Source: Micavibrio aeruginosavorus
Lineage (GTDB): Bacteria; Pseudomonadota; Alphaproteobacteria; Micavibrionales; Micavibrionaceae
Direction: 5' to 3'
DNA: 17,972 nucleotides
NCBI GenBank assembly: GCA_003241285.1
Contig: QFOT01000027.1
Location: forward strand, 1-17,972
The notes below the pieces were generated by a model, which was not told where the DNA came from, searched no databases, and was given only the letters and a program-made list of their open reading frames with translations. The position numbers and the translations under genes are program-made. Shown piece by piece: positions 1 to 5,630 of this stretch; position 1 is the stretch's first letter; each line of letters begins with the position of its first letter.

Positions 1-33
1 GAAAAACTGTAAGAATAATTGCAATTTTCAAAA

Positions 34-74
34 AGCCTCTGCTATGTTTTGAAAAAAACAGCAGGGGCTTTTTT
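34..74 (+). terminator. Rho-independent terminator of the upstream unit
   Basis: Arms at 34-43 and 60-69 form a 10-bp stem (one G-T wobble), followed by a run of six T (69-74). The gene it ends lies outside the window. nusG usually precedes rplK, so nusG is the likely owner; that is inference. Confidence 0.8.
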
Positions 75-75
75 A

Positions 76-336
76 ATGAGTAAACTAAATCTTTTTCTGT
101 GTTCTTTTATTTCTACTAATCCTTCACCGCAAACCAACGGTATATTGCTGCAAAAAGCGCTTTTTAGCATTTATAACCGGACCTCAGACCCTCTGCAGTC
201 AGAAACCAATTTCAAGGCTCGCCTTCGCGATATTTATGCCGAAGCCAAAGATGGAAATGTTATTTATATCAATGAATTCACCAGCGCCCTGAAACAGGGA
301 CGGCGTGCCTATGGGCCGAAATTTATGGGCCATTAG
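76..336 (+). CDS. Small hypothetical protein (86 aa), doubtful
   Basis: This is an open frame from an ATG at 76 to the TAG at 334-336, encoding 86 residues. The C-terminal half is charged and basic (FKARLRDIYAEAKDG, then a tail ending GRRAYGPKFMGH) and could be a real folded or nucleic-acid-binding protein, but I recognise no family. The ATG lies directly behind the T-run of the upstream terminator, with no Shine-Dalgarno sequence and no convincing promoter, so expression is uncertain. It could be translated from read-through, start at a later non-ATG codon, be a gene remnant, or be chance. The frame closes just before the rplK promoter. Confidence 0.35.
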   Translation: MSKLNLFLCSFISTNPSPQTNGILLQKALFSIYNRTSDPLQSETNFKARLRDIYAEAKDGNVIYINEFTSALKQGRRAYGPKFMGH

Positions 337-347
337 CCTAATAATCC

Positions 348-377
348 TTGCTTTTATAAAGCTTTTCCATCTATAAA
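348..377 (+). promoter_or_regulatory. rplK-rplA promoter
   Basis: A -35 of TTGCTT (348-353), an 18-bp spacer and a -10 of TATAAA (372-377) are followed by a C/G-rich discriminator. Predicted transcription start is near 384, giving a leader of about 100 nt before rplK. The -10 hexamer is the same as at the rplJ and rpoB promoters. Confidence 0.65.
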
Positions 378-386
378 CCGTCCCAA

Positions 387-403
387 GTCTTAAAGTTTAA
401 GAC
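387..403 (+). repeat. Perfect 8-bp inverted repeat at the 5' end of the rplK leader
   Basis: GTCTTAAA (387-394) and TTTAAGAC (396-403) flank a single G. In RNA this gives a 7-bp hairpin with a 3-nt loop starting within a few bases of the predicted transcript 5' end. It has no T-run, so it is not a terminator. It could be a 5'-protecting hairpin or a DNA operator. Confidence 0.6.
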
Positions 404-406
404 CTT

Positions 407-457
407 CGTGGGAGGCTGACTGTCAAAATACTGCCAGACAGGGCCATCTACACCACG
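407..457 (+). promoter_or_regulatory. Candidate L1-binding leader element of rplK-rplA
   Basis: Three collinear helices can be drawn: 407-411 with 453-457 (CGTGG/CCACG), 414-416 with 443-445 (GGC/GCC), and 420-424 with 437-441 (CTGTC/GACAG), separated by unpaired purines. The segment GTGGGAGGCT (408-417) closely matches the L1-binding part of 23S rRNA (E. coli helices 76-78, GUGGGAGGCU). In E. coli, L1 represses the L11 operon by binding such an mRNA mimic. That L1 does so here is inference from the mimicry and position. Confidence 0.65.
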
Positions 458-485
458 ACCCTTCAACTCTTCTTAGGAGGATATC

Positions 486-920
486 ATGGCCAAAAAAATT
501 AAAGGCTATATCAAACTGCAGGTTGGCGCTAACTCCGCTACCCCATCTCCGCCAATTGGTCCGGCTCTCGGTCAACACGGCGTCAACATCATGGAATTCT
601 GTAAGGGTTTCAACGCGAAAACTCAGGAAATGGAAAAAGGCATGCCGATCCCGGTCGTCATTACCGTTTTCGAAGACCGCTCTTTCAACTTCATCCTGAA
701 AACACCGCCGATGACTTACTTCATCAAGAAAGCGGCTAAAATTACCAAAGGTCACCAGACTGTCGGTAAAGGGTCAATGGTCGGTTCGATTACCCGCGCG
801 CAAGCCGAAGAAATCGCAACTGCAAAAATGCCTGATTTGAACGCGAAAGATCTTGAAGGCGCTGTTCAAATGGTAATCGGTTCCGCACGCTCGATGGGCG
901 TAGAAGTTAAGGGAGCATAA
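486..920 (+). CDS. rplK: 50S ribosomal protein L11
   Basis: L11 binds the GTPase-associated centre of 23S rRNA at the base of the L7/L12 stalk and takes part in elongation-factor turnover and RelA signalling. The 144-residue product fits the usual 140-145. It has the conserved N-terminal domain with the proline-rich element (PSPPIGPALGQHGVNIMEFCKGFNAKT, about residues 20-45) and the C-terminal rRNA-binding domain (GSITRAQAEEIATAKMPDLNAKDLEGAVQMVIGSARSMGV). The ATG at 486 follows a perfect AGGAGG (475-480) by 5 nt. It is the first gene of the rplK-rplA unit, with 5 nt to rplA, and is probably controlled by L1 through the leader at 407-457. Confidence 0.98.
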   Translation: MAKKIKGYIKLQVGANSATPSPPIGPALGQHGVNIMEFCKGFNAKTQEMEKGMPIPVVITVFEDRSFNFILKTPPMTYFIKKAAKITKGHQTVGKGSMVGSITRAQAEEIATAKMPDLNAKDLEGAVQMVIGSARSMGVEVKGA

Positions 921-925
921 TCGCC

Positions 926-1612
926 ATGGCAAAACGTATGACAAAGGCGAACGCTCTCGTTGACCGCAGCAAAATGTACTCACTTGCAGAAGCTGTCGCC
1001 ATCCTGAAGAAAGCAAAAACAACCAAGTTTGATGAAACGATCGAAGTTTCCTTCAACCTGGGTATCGATCCACGTCAAAGCGATCAAACGCTGCGCGGTA
1101 TGATCGAACTGCCAAACGGTACGGGCGCGACTGTGCGCGTTGCCGTTTTCGCAAAAGACAAGAAAGCGGAAGAAGCGAAAGCTGCTGGCGCTGATATCGT
1201 CGGTGCGGAAGATCTGGCAGACAGCATTCTGGCCGGTAACATCAATTTCGACCGTTGTATCGCAACGCCTGATTTGATGCCTCTGATGGCGAAGCTCGGT
1301 AAAGTTTTGGGTCCTCGCGGCCTGATGCCAAACCCGAAACTTGGCACGGTCACTATGGATGTCAAAAAAGCCGTTGAATCTGCCAAAGGCGGCTCCGTTG
1401 AATTCCGCGCTGAAAAAGCCGGTATCGTTCATGCAGGCGTTGGCAAGATCTCGTTCGACGATCAGAAACTGGTTGAGAACATCAAGGCTTTGGCCGATGC
1501 GATCGTTCGCTCCAAGCCACCAGGCGCAAAAGGCACCTACATGAAGAAAGTTTCCGTTTCTTCAACGATGGGTCCGGGTCTGAAAATCGACCTAAGCAGC
1601 CTTGCTGCATAA
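926..1612 (+). CDS. rplA: 50S ribosomal protein L1
   Basis: L1 forms the mobile stalk near the E site and moves deacylated tRNA out; in many bacteria it also represses its own operon. The product has 228 residues, close to the family's roughly 230. It carries the L1 signature region (ATPDLMPLMAKLGKVLGPRGLMPNPKLGTVT, about residues 112-142) and the typical end (RSKPPGAKGTYMKKVSVSSTMGPGLKID). The ATG at 926 is 5 nt past the rplK stop, with a GGGAG (911-915) inside the end of rplK as its likely ribosome site, so the two are probably translationally coupled. A strong terminator follows directly, so rplJ is not in this unit. Confidence 0.98.
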   Translation: MAKRMTKANALVDRSKMYSLAEAVAILKKAKTTKFDETIEVSFNLGIDPRQSDQTLRGMIELPNGTGATVRVAVFAKDKKAEEAKAAGADIVGAEDLADSILAGNINFDRCIATPDLMPLMAKLGKVLGPRGLMPNPKLGTVTMDVKKAVESAKGGSVEFRAEKAGIVHAGVGKISFDDQKLVENIKALADAIVRSKPPGAKGTYMKKVSVSSTMGPGLKIDLSSLAA

Positions 1613-1632
1613 CTAATAAGTATAAAATTCAA

Positions 1633-1669
1633 AACCCGCCCAAGTTTTAACAACCGGGCGGGTTTTTTT
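1633..1669 (+). terminator. Terminator after rplA
   Basis: CCCGCCC (1635-1641) pairs with GGGCGGG (1656-1662), flanked by an A-run and followed by seven T (1663-1669). The stem is strong. It separates rplK-rplA from the downstream accessory gene. Confidence 0.92.
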
Positions 1670-1670
1670 A

Positions 1671-1699
1671 TTGCAACAAAAAAAGAAATTGATTATAGA
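1671..1699 (+). promoter_or_regulatory. Possible promoter of the hydrolase-like gene
   Basis: TTGCAA (1671-1676), a 17-bp spacer and TATAGA (1694-1699) lie just behind the rplA terminator in A/T-rich DNA. Each hexamer matches consensus at 4 of 6 positions. Transcription would start near 1706, leaving about 30 nt of leader before the ATG at 1737. Confidence 0.4.
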
Positions 1700-1736
1700 A
1701 AATGAAAATTGTTTCTTTGTAAATAGATTGAGTAAG

Positions 1737-2915
1737 ATGACTGCGTTCAAAAAAATCCGTCCCCATTTCTCCGATACTCTACTGGATAGTGCCTCCATTC
1801 TGTCAGGGCAGAATAGTTTTTATCTATTTCTAGGTGGCTTGCTTCACGTCAATAATATTGAGAATGGCAAAGGTTTATCAGGCACGCTTGGCCAGATCTG
1901 TGAGCGGAGTGGCACTGACTTCCCAATTTACTCGCTGATTTTAAACAACGAGCCTAATGTTTCCCATACAGCGTCTCAAATGTATGCTTACCAAAATGAA
2001 GAACTTGTTACAAAAGAGGCGGCTGCTCTCGTAAATGAATTGTTCCTGCCTGACTCGCTGCTGGATCAAGTTGGAAATATAAAAGAGGGGCGCCGAAATC
2101 AAATTCTTGCACAGCATTTCCGTAGATTTAATCTGGTCGGTTACTCATATGGGACAAGTCTTATTCAACAGGTTGAGCAAATTCTAGAAGACCGATTTGG
2201 CCTGCTTGGATATGATACGGTGGCCCTGAAAGAAATAGCGGCAGTTAATATTGGCCCTGTTGCGCAGCCGCGTATCAGATTGCTGGATGGCTCGGTTAAT
2301 CGCCTTTCGACCAAAGCGCCCACAGAAGAAACGTCTTCTCTTTTCAAACAATTATTTGTGATGGGACATACTGATAAAGTTTCAAGCGAAACTATCGGGA
2401 AAGCATTTCTGCATCAGGATAACGATGATCTCAGCGTTTTTGGCAATCGGGATATACGCGTCCTGACGGATTATGCCGGAGATGACATGCTTAGGCGCGC
2501 TGGTGTTACCGTGTACGCATCCGGTCTTAAATCACCGAGGATTGATTATAATCTGGATTTTGAAGGGCATGCCTTACGTTTATACACAAATAAGCTGGAA
2601 TTACAGGAGTCGGGTAGTGGTGCACTAATGATCTGCTTCCCGAGCAAAGCTGTATCCCCTGTCATTACTAAAGCCGTAGAAATGATGGCAATCGAAAGCC
2701 TCTCTGGTGTTGAGTGCAGGCGTGATTTCCATCTTGCGGCAACAGGGGAAAAAAATATCCTTGATGCTAGTGCAGAATATACGAAATTGTCGCAGGAATT
2801 TAACGACATACTTTCTCATCACAGGAATGGCACATTCCATGAGTCACTGGATAATCTAGACAGAATTATAAGCGGCTTTCCGAATTTCTCCGCTCGTTTT
2901 CCTCTCTTTACTTAA
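1737..2915 (+). CDS. Putative alpha/beta-hydrolase-fold protein (392 aa)
   Basis: I do not recognise an exact family. From the ATG at 1737 the protein has 392 residues. Its one clear motif is FNLVGYSYGTSLIQQ, where GYSYG (about residues 135-139, Ser about 137) is a G-x-S-x-G nucleophile elbow following a hydrophobic strand, as in lipases and esterases. An upstream strand with a GG turn (FYLFLGGLLHV) fits an alpha/beta-hydrolase core, and the His in FEGHALRLY is a possible catalytic base. No signal peptide is visible. The frame stays open to 1671 (TTG), but those residues are Lys/Asn-rich and overlap the likely promoter, so I chose the first ATG, although its ribosome site is weak. It uses AGA, AGG and ATA codons more freely than the ribosomal genes. 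Its end overlaps the convergent SGNH gene by 8 bp. Confidence 0.6.
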   Translation: MTAFKKIRPHFSDTLLDSASILSGQNSFYLFLGGLLHVNNIENGKGLSGTLGQICERSGTDFPIYSLILNNEPNVSHTASQMYAYQNEELVTKEAAALVNELFLPDSLLDQVGNIKEGRRNQILAQHFRRFNLVGYSYGTSLIQQVEQILEDRFGLLGYDTVALKEIAAVNIGPVAQPRIRLLDGSVNRLSTKAPTEETSSLFKQLFVMGHTDKVSSETIGKAFLHQDNDDLSVFGNRDIRVLTDYAGDDMLRRAGVTVYASGLKSPRIDYNLDFEGHALRLYTNKLELQESGSGALMICFPSKAVSPVITKAVEMMAIESLSGVECRRDFHLAATGEKNILDASAEYTKLSQEFNDILSHHRNGTFHESLDNLDRIISGFPNFSARFPLFT

Positions 2916-3549
2916 AAAAGGAAAGTTCTCCGCAGGCTTTTATCATATCGCCTGCAAGCATATCGTATCCTTCGGCGTTGGGATGAAGTCCGTCACATAG
3001 AAGCGCTGCGTAATCGCGTTCCTGCCATTCATCGAAAAGATCGACATAAGTATAGCCATAAGTTCGCACCAGTTTACCCAGCATTTGATTGTAAGGTTTT
3101 ATGAGGTCGTTATAGGCGCGGATGCCTTGATCCTGATCGTCGGCAGGCATGTAAATAAGCGGCATCATTGTTTCATCTACCGGAAGCTGACCAATGAAGA
3201 CGGTTTCGATATCAAGTTTTTTTAATATCTCAAGGATAGAGGCCCAGTTCACCCGGGCCTGATTAATATCGACCTTGCTGCCAATCCCTTCCGGCCATAG
3301 TTTTTTAATAGTGTCATTGACGCCGCCCGCGATAATAAGTTTCCGGGGTGAGCGGTACAGGACTTCTGATAAAAGCCGGTGGTGCAGGCTGAAGGAAGTA
3401 TCTCCGGCAACACCTAAGTTGTTGATATGCCATTTATCGGGGTATTGTTCAGCCAGATATTGGCCGAGCCTCCCAGGCCATCCAAGATTCCGGCTGTCGC
3501 CGATGCCTTCGGTGATGGAATCGCCTAAACATATGATGCGTTCTGACAT
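2908..3549 (-). CDS. SGNH/GDSL-type esterase, cytosolic (213 aa)
   Basis: This is a GDSL-family hydrolase that probably cleaves ester or acyl bonds; the substrate is unknown. All four SGNH blocks are present: block I GDSITEG with nucleophile Ser11, block II GVAGD (Gly49), block III GGVND (Asn78) and block V DGLHPN (Asp186, His189). The length is normal for a single-domain member of the TesA/GDSL type. No signal peptide is seen, so it should act in the cytoplasm. I chose the ATG at 3549 because AGAGG lies 5 nt upstream and MSERIICLGDS is a normal family start; an in-frame ATG at 3567 would add six residues. It converges on the hydrolase-like gene with an 8-bp overlap (2908-2915), and its 5' side faces the rplJ promoter. 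Confidence 0.88.
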   Translation of the reverse strand: MSERIICLGDSITEGIGDSRNLGWPGRLGQYLAEQYPDKWHINNLGVAGDTSFSLHHRLLSEVLYRSPRKLIIAGGVNDTIKKLWPEGIGSKVDINQARVNWASILEILKKLDIETVFIGQLPVDETMMPLIYMPADDQDQGIRAYNDLIKPYNQMLGKLVRTYGYTYVDLFDEWQERDYAALLCDGLHPNAEGYDMLAGDMIKACGELSFFK

Positions 3550-3595
3550 AAAGACCTCTGATTTCATTATTTATGCATGAATACATGATATTTTA

Positions 3596-3624
3596 TTGAC
3601 AAGCCATTGGCCAGACCATATAAA
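3596..3624 (+). promoter_or_regulatory. rplJ-rplL promoter
   Basis: A perfect -35 TTGACA (3596-3601), a 17-bp spacer and TATAAA (3619-3624) make this the closest match to consensus in the window. The DNA just upstream is A/T-rich (UP-element-like) and a CACCGC discriminator follows. Transcription should start near 3631, giving a leader of about 180 nt before rplJ. Confidence 0.8.
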
Positions 3625-3641
3625 CACCGCAATTCCTGTCC

Positions 3642-3724
3642 AAGACTGCAGGTCTTTTTAAGATAAAGAAGACATTCGCCTGCATAGATAGTGAGTTGGT
3701 TTAAAGGCCTAAGGGTCGGTCACT
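3642..3724 (+). promoter_or_regulatory. Structured rplJ leader, candidate L10(L12)4 target
   Basis: Two elements are visible. First, GTCTT (3652-3656) can pair with AAGAC upstream (3642-3646) or AAGAC downstream (3669-3673); the downstream fold also pairs TGCAG (3647-3651) with CTGCA (3680-3684), so the folds exclude each other. Second, AGTGA (3690-3694) pairs with TCACT (3720-3724) around a strongly asymmetric internal loop and an inner hairpin GGCC-TAAG-GGTC (3706-3717). A hairpin with an asymmetric loop in front of rplJ is the kind of element bound by the L10 complex in E. coli and Bacillus. Binding here is inferred. Confidence 0.5.
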
Positions 3725-3747
3725 GGCACACTTCACGTTTTGGATAG

Positions 3748-3776
3748 GCGGCACTCGAAAGAGGGGCCGCTTTTTT
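3748..3776 (+). terminator. Terminator inside the rplJ leader (candidate attenuator)
   Basis: GCGGC (3748-3752) pairs with GCCGC (3766-3770), with an inner CTC/GAG closing a GAAA tetraloop (3757-3760), followed by six T (3771-3776). It lies about 145 nt downstream of the rplJ promoter and 37 nt before the rplJ ATG, with no gene between. It should therefore act on the rplJ-rplL transcript itself rather than end another gene. Confidence 0.75.
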
Positions 3777-3813
3777 ATTGAAGAATTTTGACCTTTGACC
3801 TGGAGATACGCGT

Positions 3814-4296
3814 ATGCATCGCTCACGTAAAGTTACCGAACTCGAAGCCCTTAATCAGGACTTCGCCAATACCGAAACCGTTATTGTTACCTTGAATAAA
3901 GGTTTGACTGTTGCCCAAGCCAACGAACTTCGCGTCAAAGCCCGCGAAGCCGGCGCAAAATACAAAGTGACTAAAAACACTTTGTCTAAAATCGCACTGA
4001 AAGGCACAGAATTTGAGCCAATCTCCGATTTGCTGTCAGGCCCGACAGGTCTGACCACATCTAATGACGGTCTGGCCGCGACGAAATTCATCTATGAGTT
4101 TGCAAAAACCTCTGGTGATAAACTGGTTATTCTGGGCGGTTTTTATGCCGGTCAGAAACTCGACGTGAAGGCCGTTGAAGCGCTGGCGAAACTGCCGACC
4201 TTGAACGAGATCCGCGGCAAACTCGTCGGCATCCTGTATGCACCGGGCGCACAACTCGCTCGCCTCGCATCTGCCTACGCGACAAAAGAAGCTTAA
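3814..4296 (+). CDS. rplJ: 50S ribosomal protein L10
   Basis: L10 anchors the L7/L12 dimers at the stalk base, and the L10-L12 complex represses its own operon in several bacteria. The product has 160 residues, within or slightly below the usual 160-175. The rRNA-binding N-terminal domain is recognisable (TVAQANELRVKAREAGAKYKVTKNTLSKIAL, about residues 32-63), followed by LSGPTGL and the C-terminal region leading into the L12-binding helix (LPTLNEIRGKLVGILYAPGAQLARLASAYA). The ATG at 3814 is preceded by GGAGA (3802-3806) at 7-nt spacing. rplL follows after 37 nt. The leader carries a terminator and a candidate L10 site. Confidence 0.97.
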   Translation: MHRSRKVTELEALNQDFANTETVIVTLNKGLTVAQANELRVKAREAGAKYKVTKNTLSKIALKGTEFEPISDLLSGPTGLTTSNDGLAATKFIYEFAKTSGDKLVILGGFYAGQKLDVKAVEALAKLPTLNEIRGKLVGILYAPGAQLARLASAYATKEA

Positions 4297-4333
4297 TATT
4301 ATCAATACCAATCACATCTAAAGGAGAACTAAA

Positions 4334-4699
4334 ATGGCTGCCAATCTAGAAAAAATCGTTGAAGAACTGTCAACACTTACAGTTATCGAAGCTGCTGACC
4401 TTGCTAAATTGCTTGAAGAGAAGTGGGGCGTTTCCGCTGCTGCTCCTGTTGCCGCTGCCGGTCCTGCCGCTGCTGCCGTTGAAGAGAAAGACTCATTCGA
4501 CGTCGTTCTTGAAGCAATCGGCGATAACAAAATCAACGTGATTAAAGCGGTTCGCGAACTGACATCACTTGGTCTTGCTGAAGCAAAAGCTTTGGTTGAA
4601 TCCGCTCCAAAAGCGATCAAAGAAGGCGTAGCGAAAGCAGACGCAGAAGCGATGAAGAAGAAACTGGAAGAAGCCGGCGCAAAGGTTGGCCTGAAGTAA
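4334..4699 (+). CDS. rplL: 50S ribosomal protein L7/L12
   Basis: L7/L12 is the multicopy stalk protein that recruits translation factors and stimulates their GTPase activity. The 121-residue product is the standard length. It has an N-terminal dimerisation domain (LEKIVEELSTLTVIEAADLAKLLEEKWGV), an Ala/Pro/Gly-rich hinge at about residues 35-49, and the C-terminal factor-binding domain (FDVVLEAIGDNKINVIKAVRELTSLGLAEAKALVE, ending KKKLEEAGAKVGLK). A strong AAGGAGA (4320-4326) precedes the ATG at 4334, as expected for a protein needed in several copies per ribosome. Two tandem terminators follow, so rpoB is transcribed separately. Confidence 0.98.
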   Translation: MAANLEKIVEELSTLTVIEAADLAKLLEEKWGVSAAAPVAAAGPAAAAVEEKDSFDVVLEAIGDNKINVIKAVRELTSLGLAEAKALVESAPKAIKEGVAKADAEAMKKKLEEAGAKVGLK

Positions 4700-4712
4700 G
4701 CGACGAAGTCAT

Positions 4713-4734
4713 CCCTGCGAAAGCAGGGGGTTTT
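4713..4734 (+). terminator. First terminator after rplL
   Basis: CCCTGC (4713-4718), a GAAA tetraloop and GCAGGG (4723-4728) form a compact hairpin followed by GGTTTTG. The T-run is short, so it may be partial; a second, stronger terminator follows 17 nt later. Confidence 0.65.
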
Positions 4735-4750
4735 GTCCTTCAAAAAATTT

Positions 4751-4782
4751 AAAAATCCCGGGTTTGTCGCCCGGGATTTTTT
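4751..4782. terminator. Second terminator after rplL, bidirectional
   Basis: ATCCCGGG (4755-4762) and CCCGGGAT (4770-4777) form an 8-bp stem with an A-run before it and a T-run after it (to 4782). Because both flanks are present it should work for rplJ-rplL on the + strand and for the RNase H-fold gene, whose stop is at 4787, on the - strand. Confidence 0.9.
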
Positions 4783-4786
4783 ACTT

Positions 4787-5245
4787 TTAAGTTCGCACGG
4801 GGGCTGCAGCAGTTTGCGCGAGAATATGCGCTACTCGCATGCCTTCGTTTGTACGGTCTCCCGCTTTAATAAAAGTCACGGATTCCATGCGATCAATGGC
4901 CTGCAAGGCCTGGTCGAAAGGGCTCTTCAAAGCATGCCTCGTTTGGGGCTTACCTCTCATTTCCCGTTTCTGCAACCAGTCGATTACGTTCTGGCAATCA
5001 GAACGCAAACATACGACCGAACCTTCAGGAATTTTACGAAGGGCAGCCGTGATGGCAAATATCTCGACAAAATCTGAAGCGAAAGGAATTGTCCCCGGGC
5101 TCAGGGAGGGGAGATGGCGAGAACCTTTATGAGTTTCACCGTCATGTCGAATAACATAGCCAATGCCTGCCAGATTGCCTTTATGACGATAGCTGCCATC
5201 GGTCCAAACATCGAATTTTTGTTTTAAGTGCGTTTTTGTACTCAT
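4787..5245 (-). CDS. RNase H-fold protein (152 aa)
   Basis: The family cleaves RNA in RNA-DNA hybrids using Asp/Glu-bound metal ions. Three acidic positions are visible: Asp16 (FDVWTDGS), Glu61 (ASDFVEIFAITAAL) and Asp83 (LRSDCQNVIDWL). The fourth, Asp134 in E. coli RNase HI, seems replaced by His140 in RVAHILAQ, which resembles the plant-type/RVT_3-like branch (PF13456) with its AH-x-LA ending. The usual loop His (GHAG) is also not obvious. It may thus be a divergent nuclease or an RNA-hybrid-binding relative, and is probably not the canonical rnhA. The ATG at 5245 has no Shine-Dalgarno sequence; a -35/-10 pair placed so that transcription begins at the start codon suggests a leaderless message. 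It lies between rplL and rpoB, opposite to both. Confidence 0.8.
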   Translation of the reverse strand: MSTKTHLKQKFDVWTDGSYRHKGNLAGIGYVIRHDGETHKGSRHLPSLSPGTIPFASDFVEIFAITAALRKIPEGSVVCLRSDCQNVIDWLQKREMRGKPQTRHALKSPFDQALQAIDRMESVTFIKAGDRTNEGMRVAHILAQTAAAPVRT

Positions 5246-5252
5246 GTAGGGG

Positions 5253-5282
5253 AGCGTAGAGGAGGGGCTGAAAGATTGTCAA
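5253..5282 (-). promoter_or_regulatory. Possible promoter of the RNase H-fold gene (leaderless)
   Basis: Reading the - strand, a perfect TTGACA (5282-5277), an 18-bp spacer and TACGCT (5258-5253, matching 3 of 6) place the start at about 5246, next to the ATG at 5245. The -10 is weak; the case rests on the -35 and the absence of any ribosome site. Confidence 0.35.
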
Positions 5283-5403
5283 GAAAAGCGAACACCATTC
5301 AAGTCTTTTTAAAAATTGTTTTTATATCTTCAGAGCTCGGTATAACTCTTTAAACTTCATTCCTATGCCCTAAATATATTAAATATGAAAAATAAAAACA
5401 ATC

Positions 5404-5432
5404 TTGCCAATTCTTAAGATTTTGTTTATAAA
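5404..5432 (+). promoter_or_regulatory. rpoB-rpoC promoter
   Basis: TTGCCA (5404-5409), a 17-bp spacer and TATAAA (5427-5432) are preceded by an A/T-rich, UP-element-like tract (about 5380-5403) and followed by a GCGCGC discriminator (5433-5438), a pattern typical of stringently controlled promoters. Transcription should start near 5439. A weaker pair upstream (TTGTTT 5316-5321, 19 bp, TATAAC 5341-5346) could be a second start. Confidence 0.7.
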
Positions 5433-5438
5433 GCGCGC

Positions 5439-5630
5439 TCTAATCAAATTGCGGACGGGCAAAAGACAAGATTTCACACAAGAATGTTACTCAAATAATC
5501 GGGCTTCCGCGGGTTCGATGTATCTGTAACGAGAGTGTAAATCCAGAAATTCCCATACTAAATAACGAAGCTTTTTAACAAAGGTTCCCGAGTGGGAGCC
5601 TATTGTCACATCAAAGGTGAAAGACGAGCA
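5439..5630 (+). promoter_or_regulatory. rpoB leader, about 190 nt
   Basis: No gene is visible between the predicted start and the rpoB ATG. It contains a wobble-rich hairpin at 5498-5519 and a 7-bp hairpin at 5583-5600 (GGTTCCC, GAGT loop, GGGAGCC) about 30 nt before the start codon. Neither is followed by a T-run. Function is unknown; control of rpoB translation or mRNA processing is possible. Confidence 0.4.

Noticed and set aside
1671..1736. TTG start giving 22 extra residues on the hydrolase-like protein
   Set aside because: It begins at the end of the rplA terminator and overlaps the likely promoter; the added residues are Lys/Asn-rich with no ribosome site.
2932..2955. Inverted repeat GCAGGC/GCCTGC near the end of the SGNH gene as a terminator
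   Set aside because: It is inside the coding region with a 12-nt loop and no adjacent T-run on either strand.
4318..4743. 141-codon antisense frame over rplL
   Set aside because: It is the Ala/Ser-rich complement of rplL and crosses the rplL terminator.
5508..5535. GGTTCGAT resembling a tRNA T-loop in the rpoB leader
   Set aside because: The flanking bases do not form a T-stem and no acceptor or anticodon arm can be drawn.
5592..5630. GTG start for rpoB adding 13 residues
   Set aside because: The GTG lies in a 7-bp hairpin and has no ribosome site; the ATG at 5631 has AAGGTGA upstream and a better family fit.
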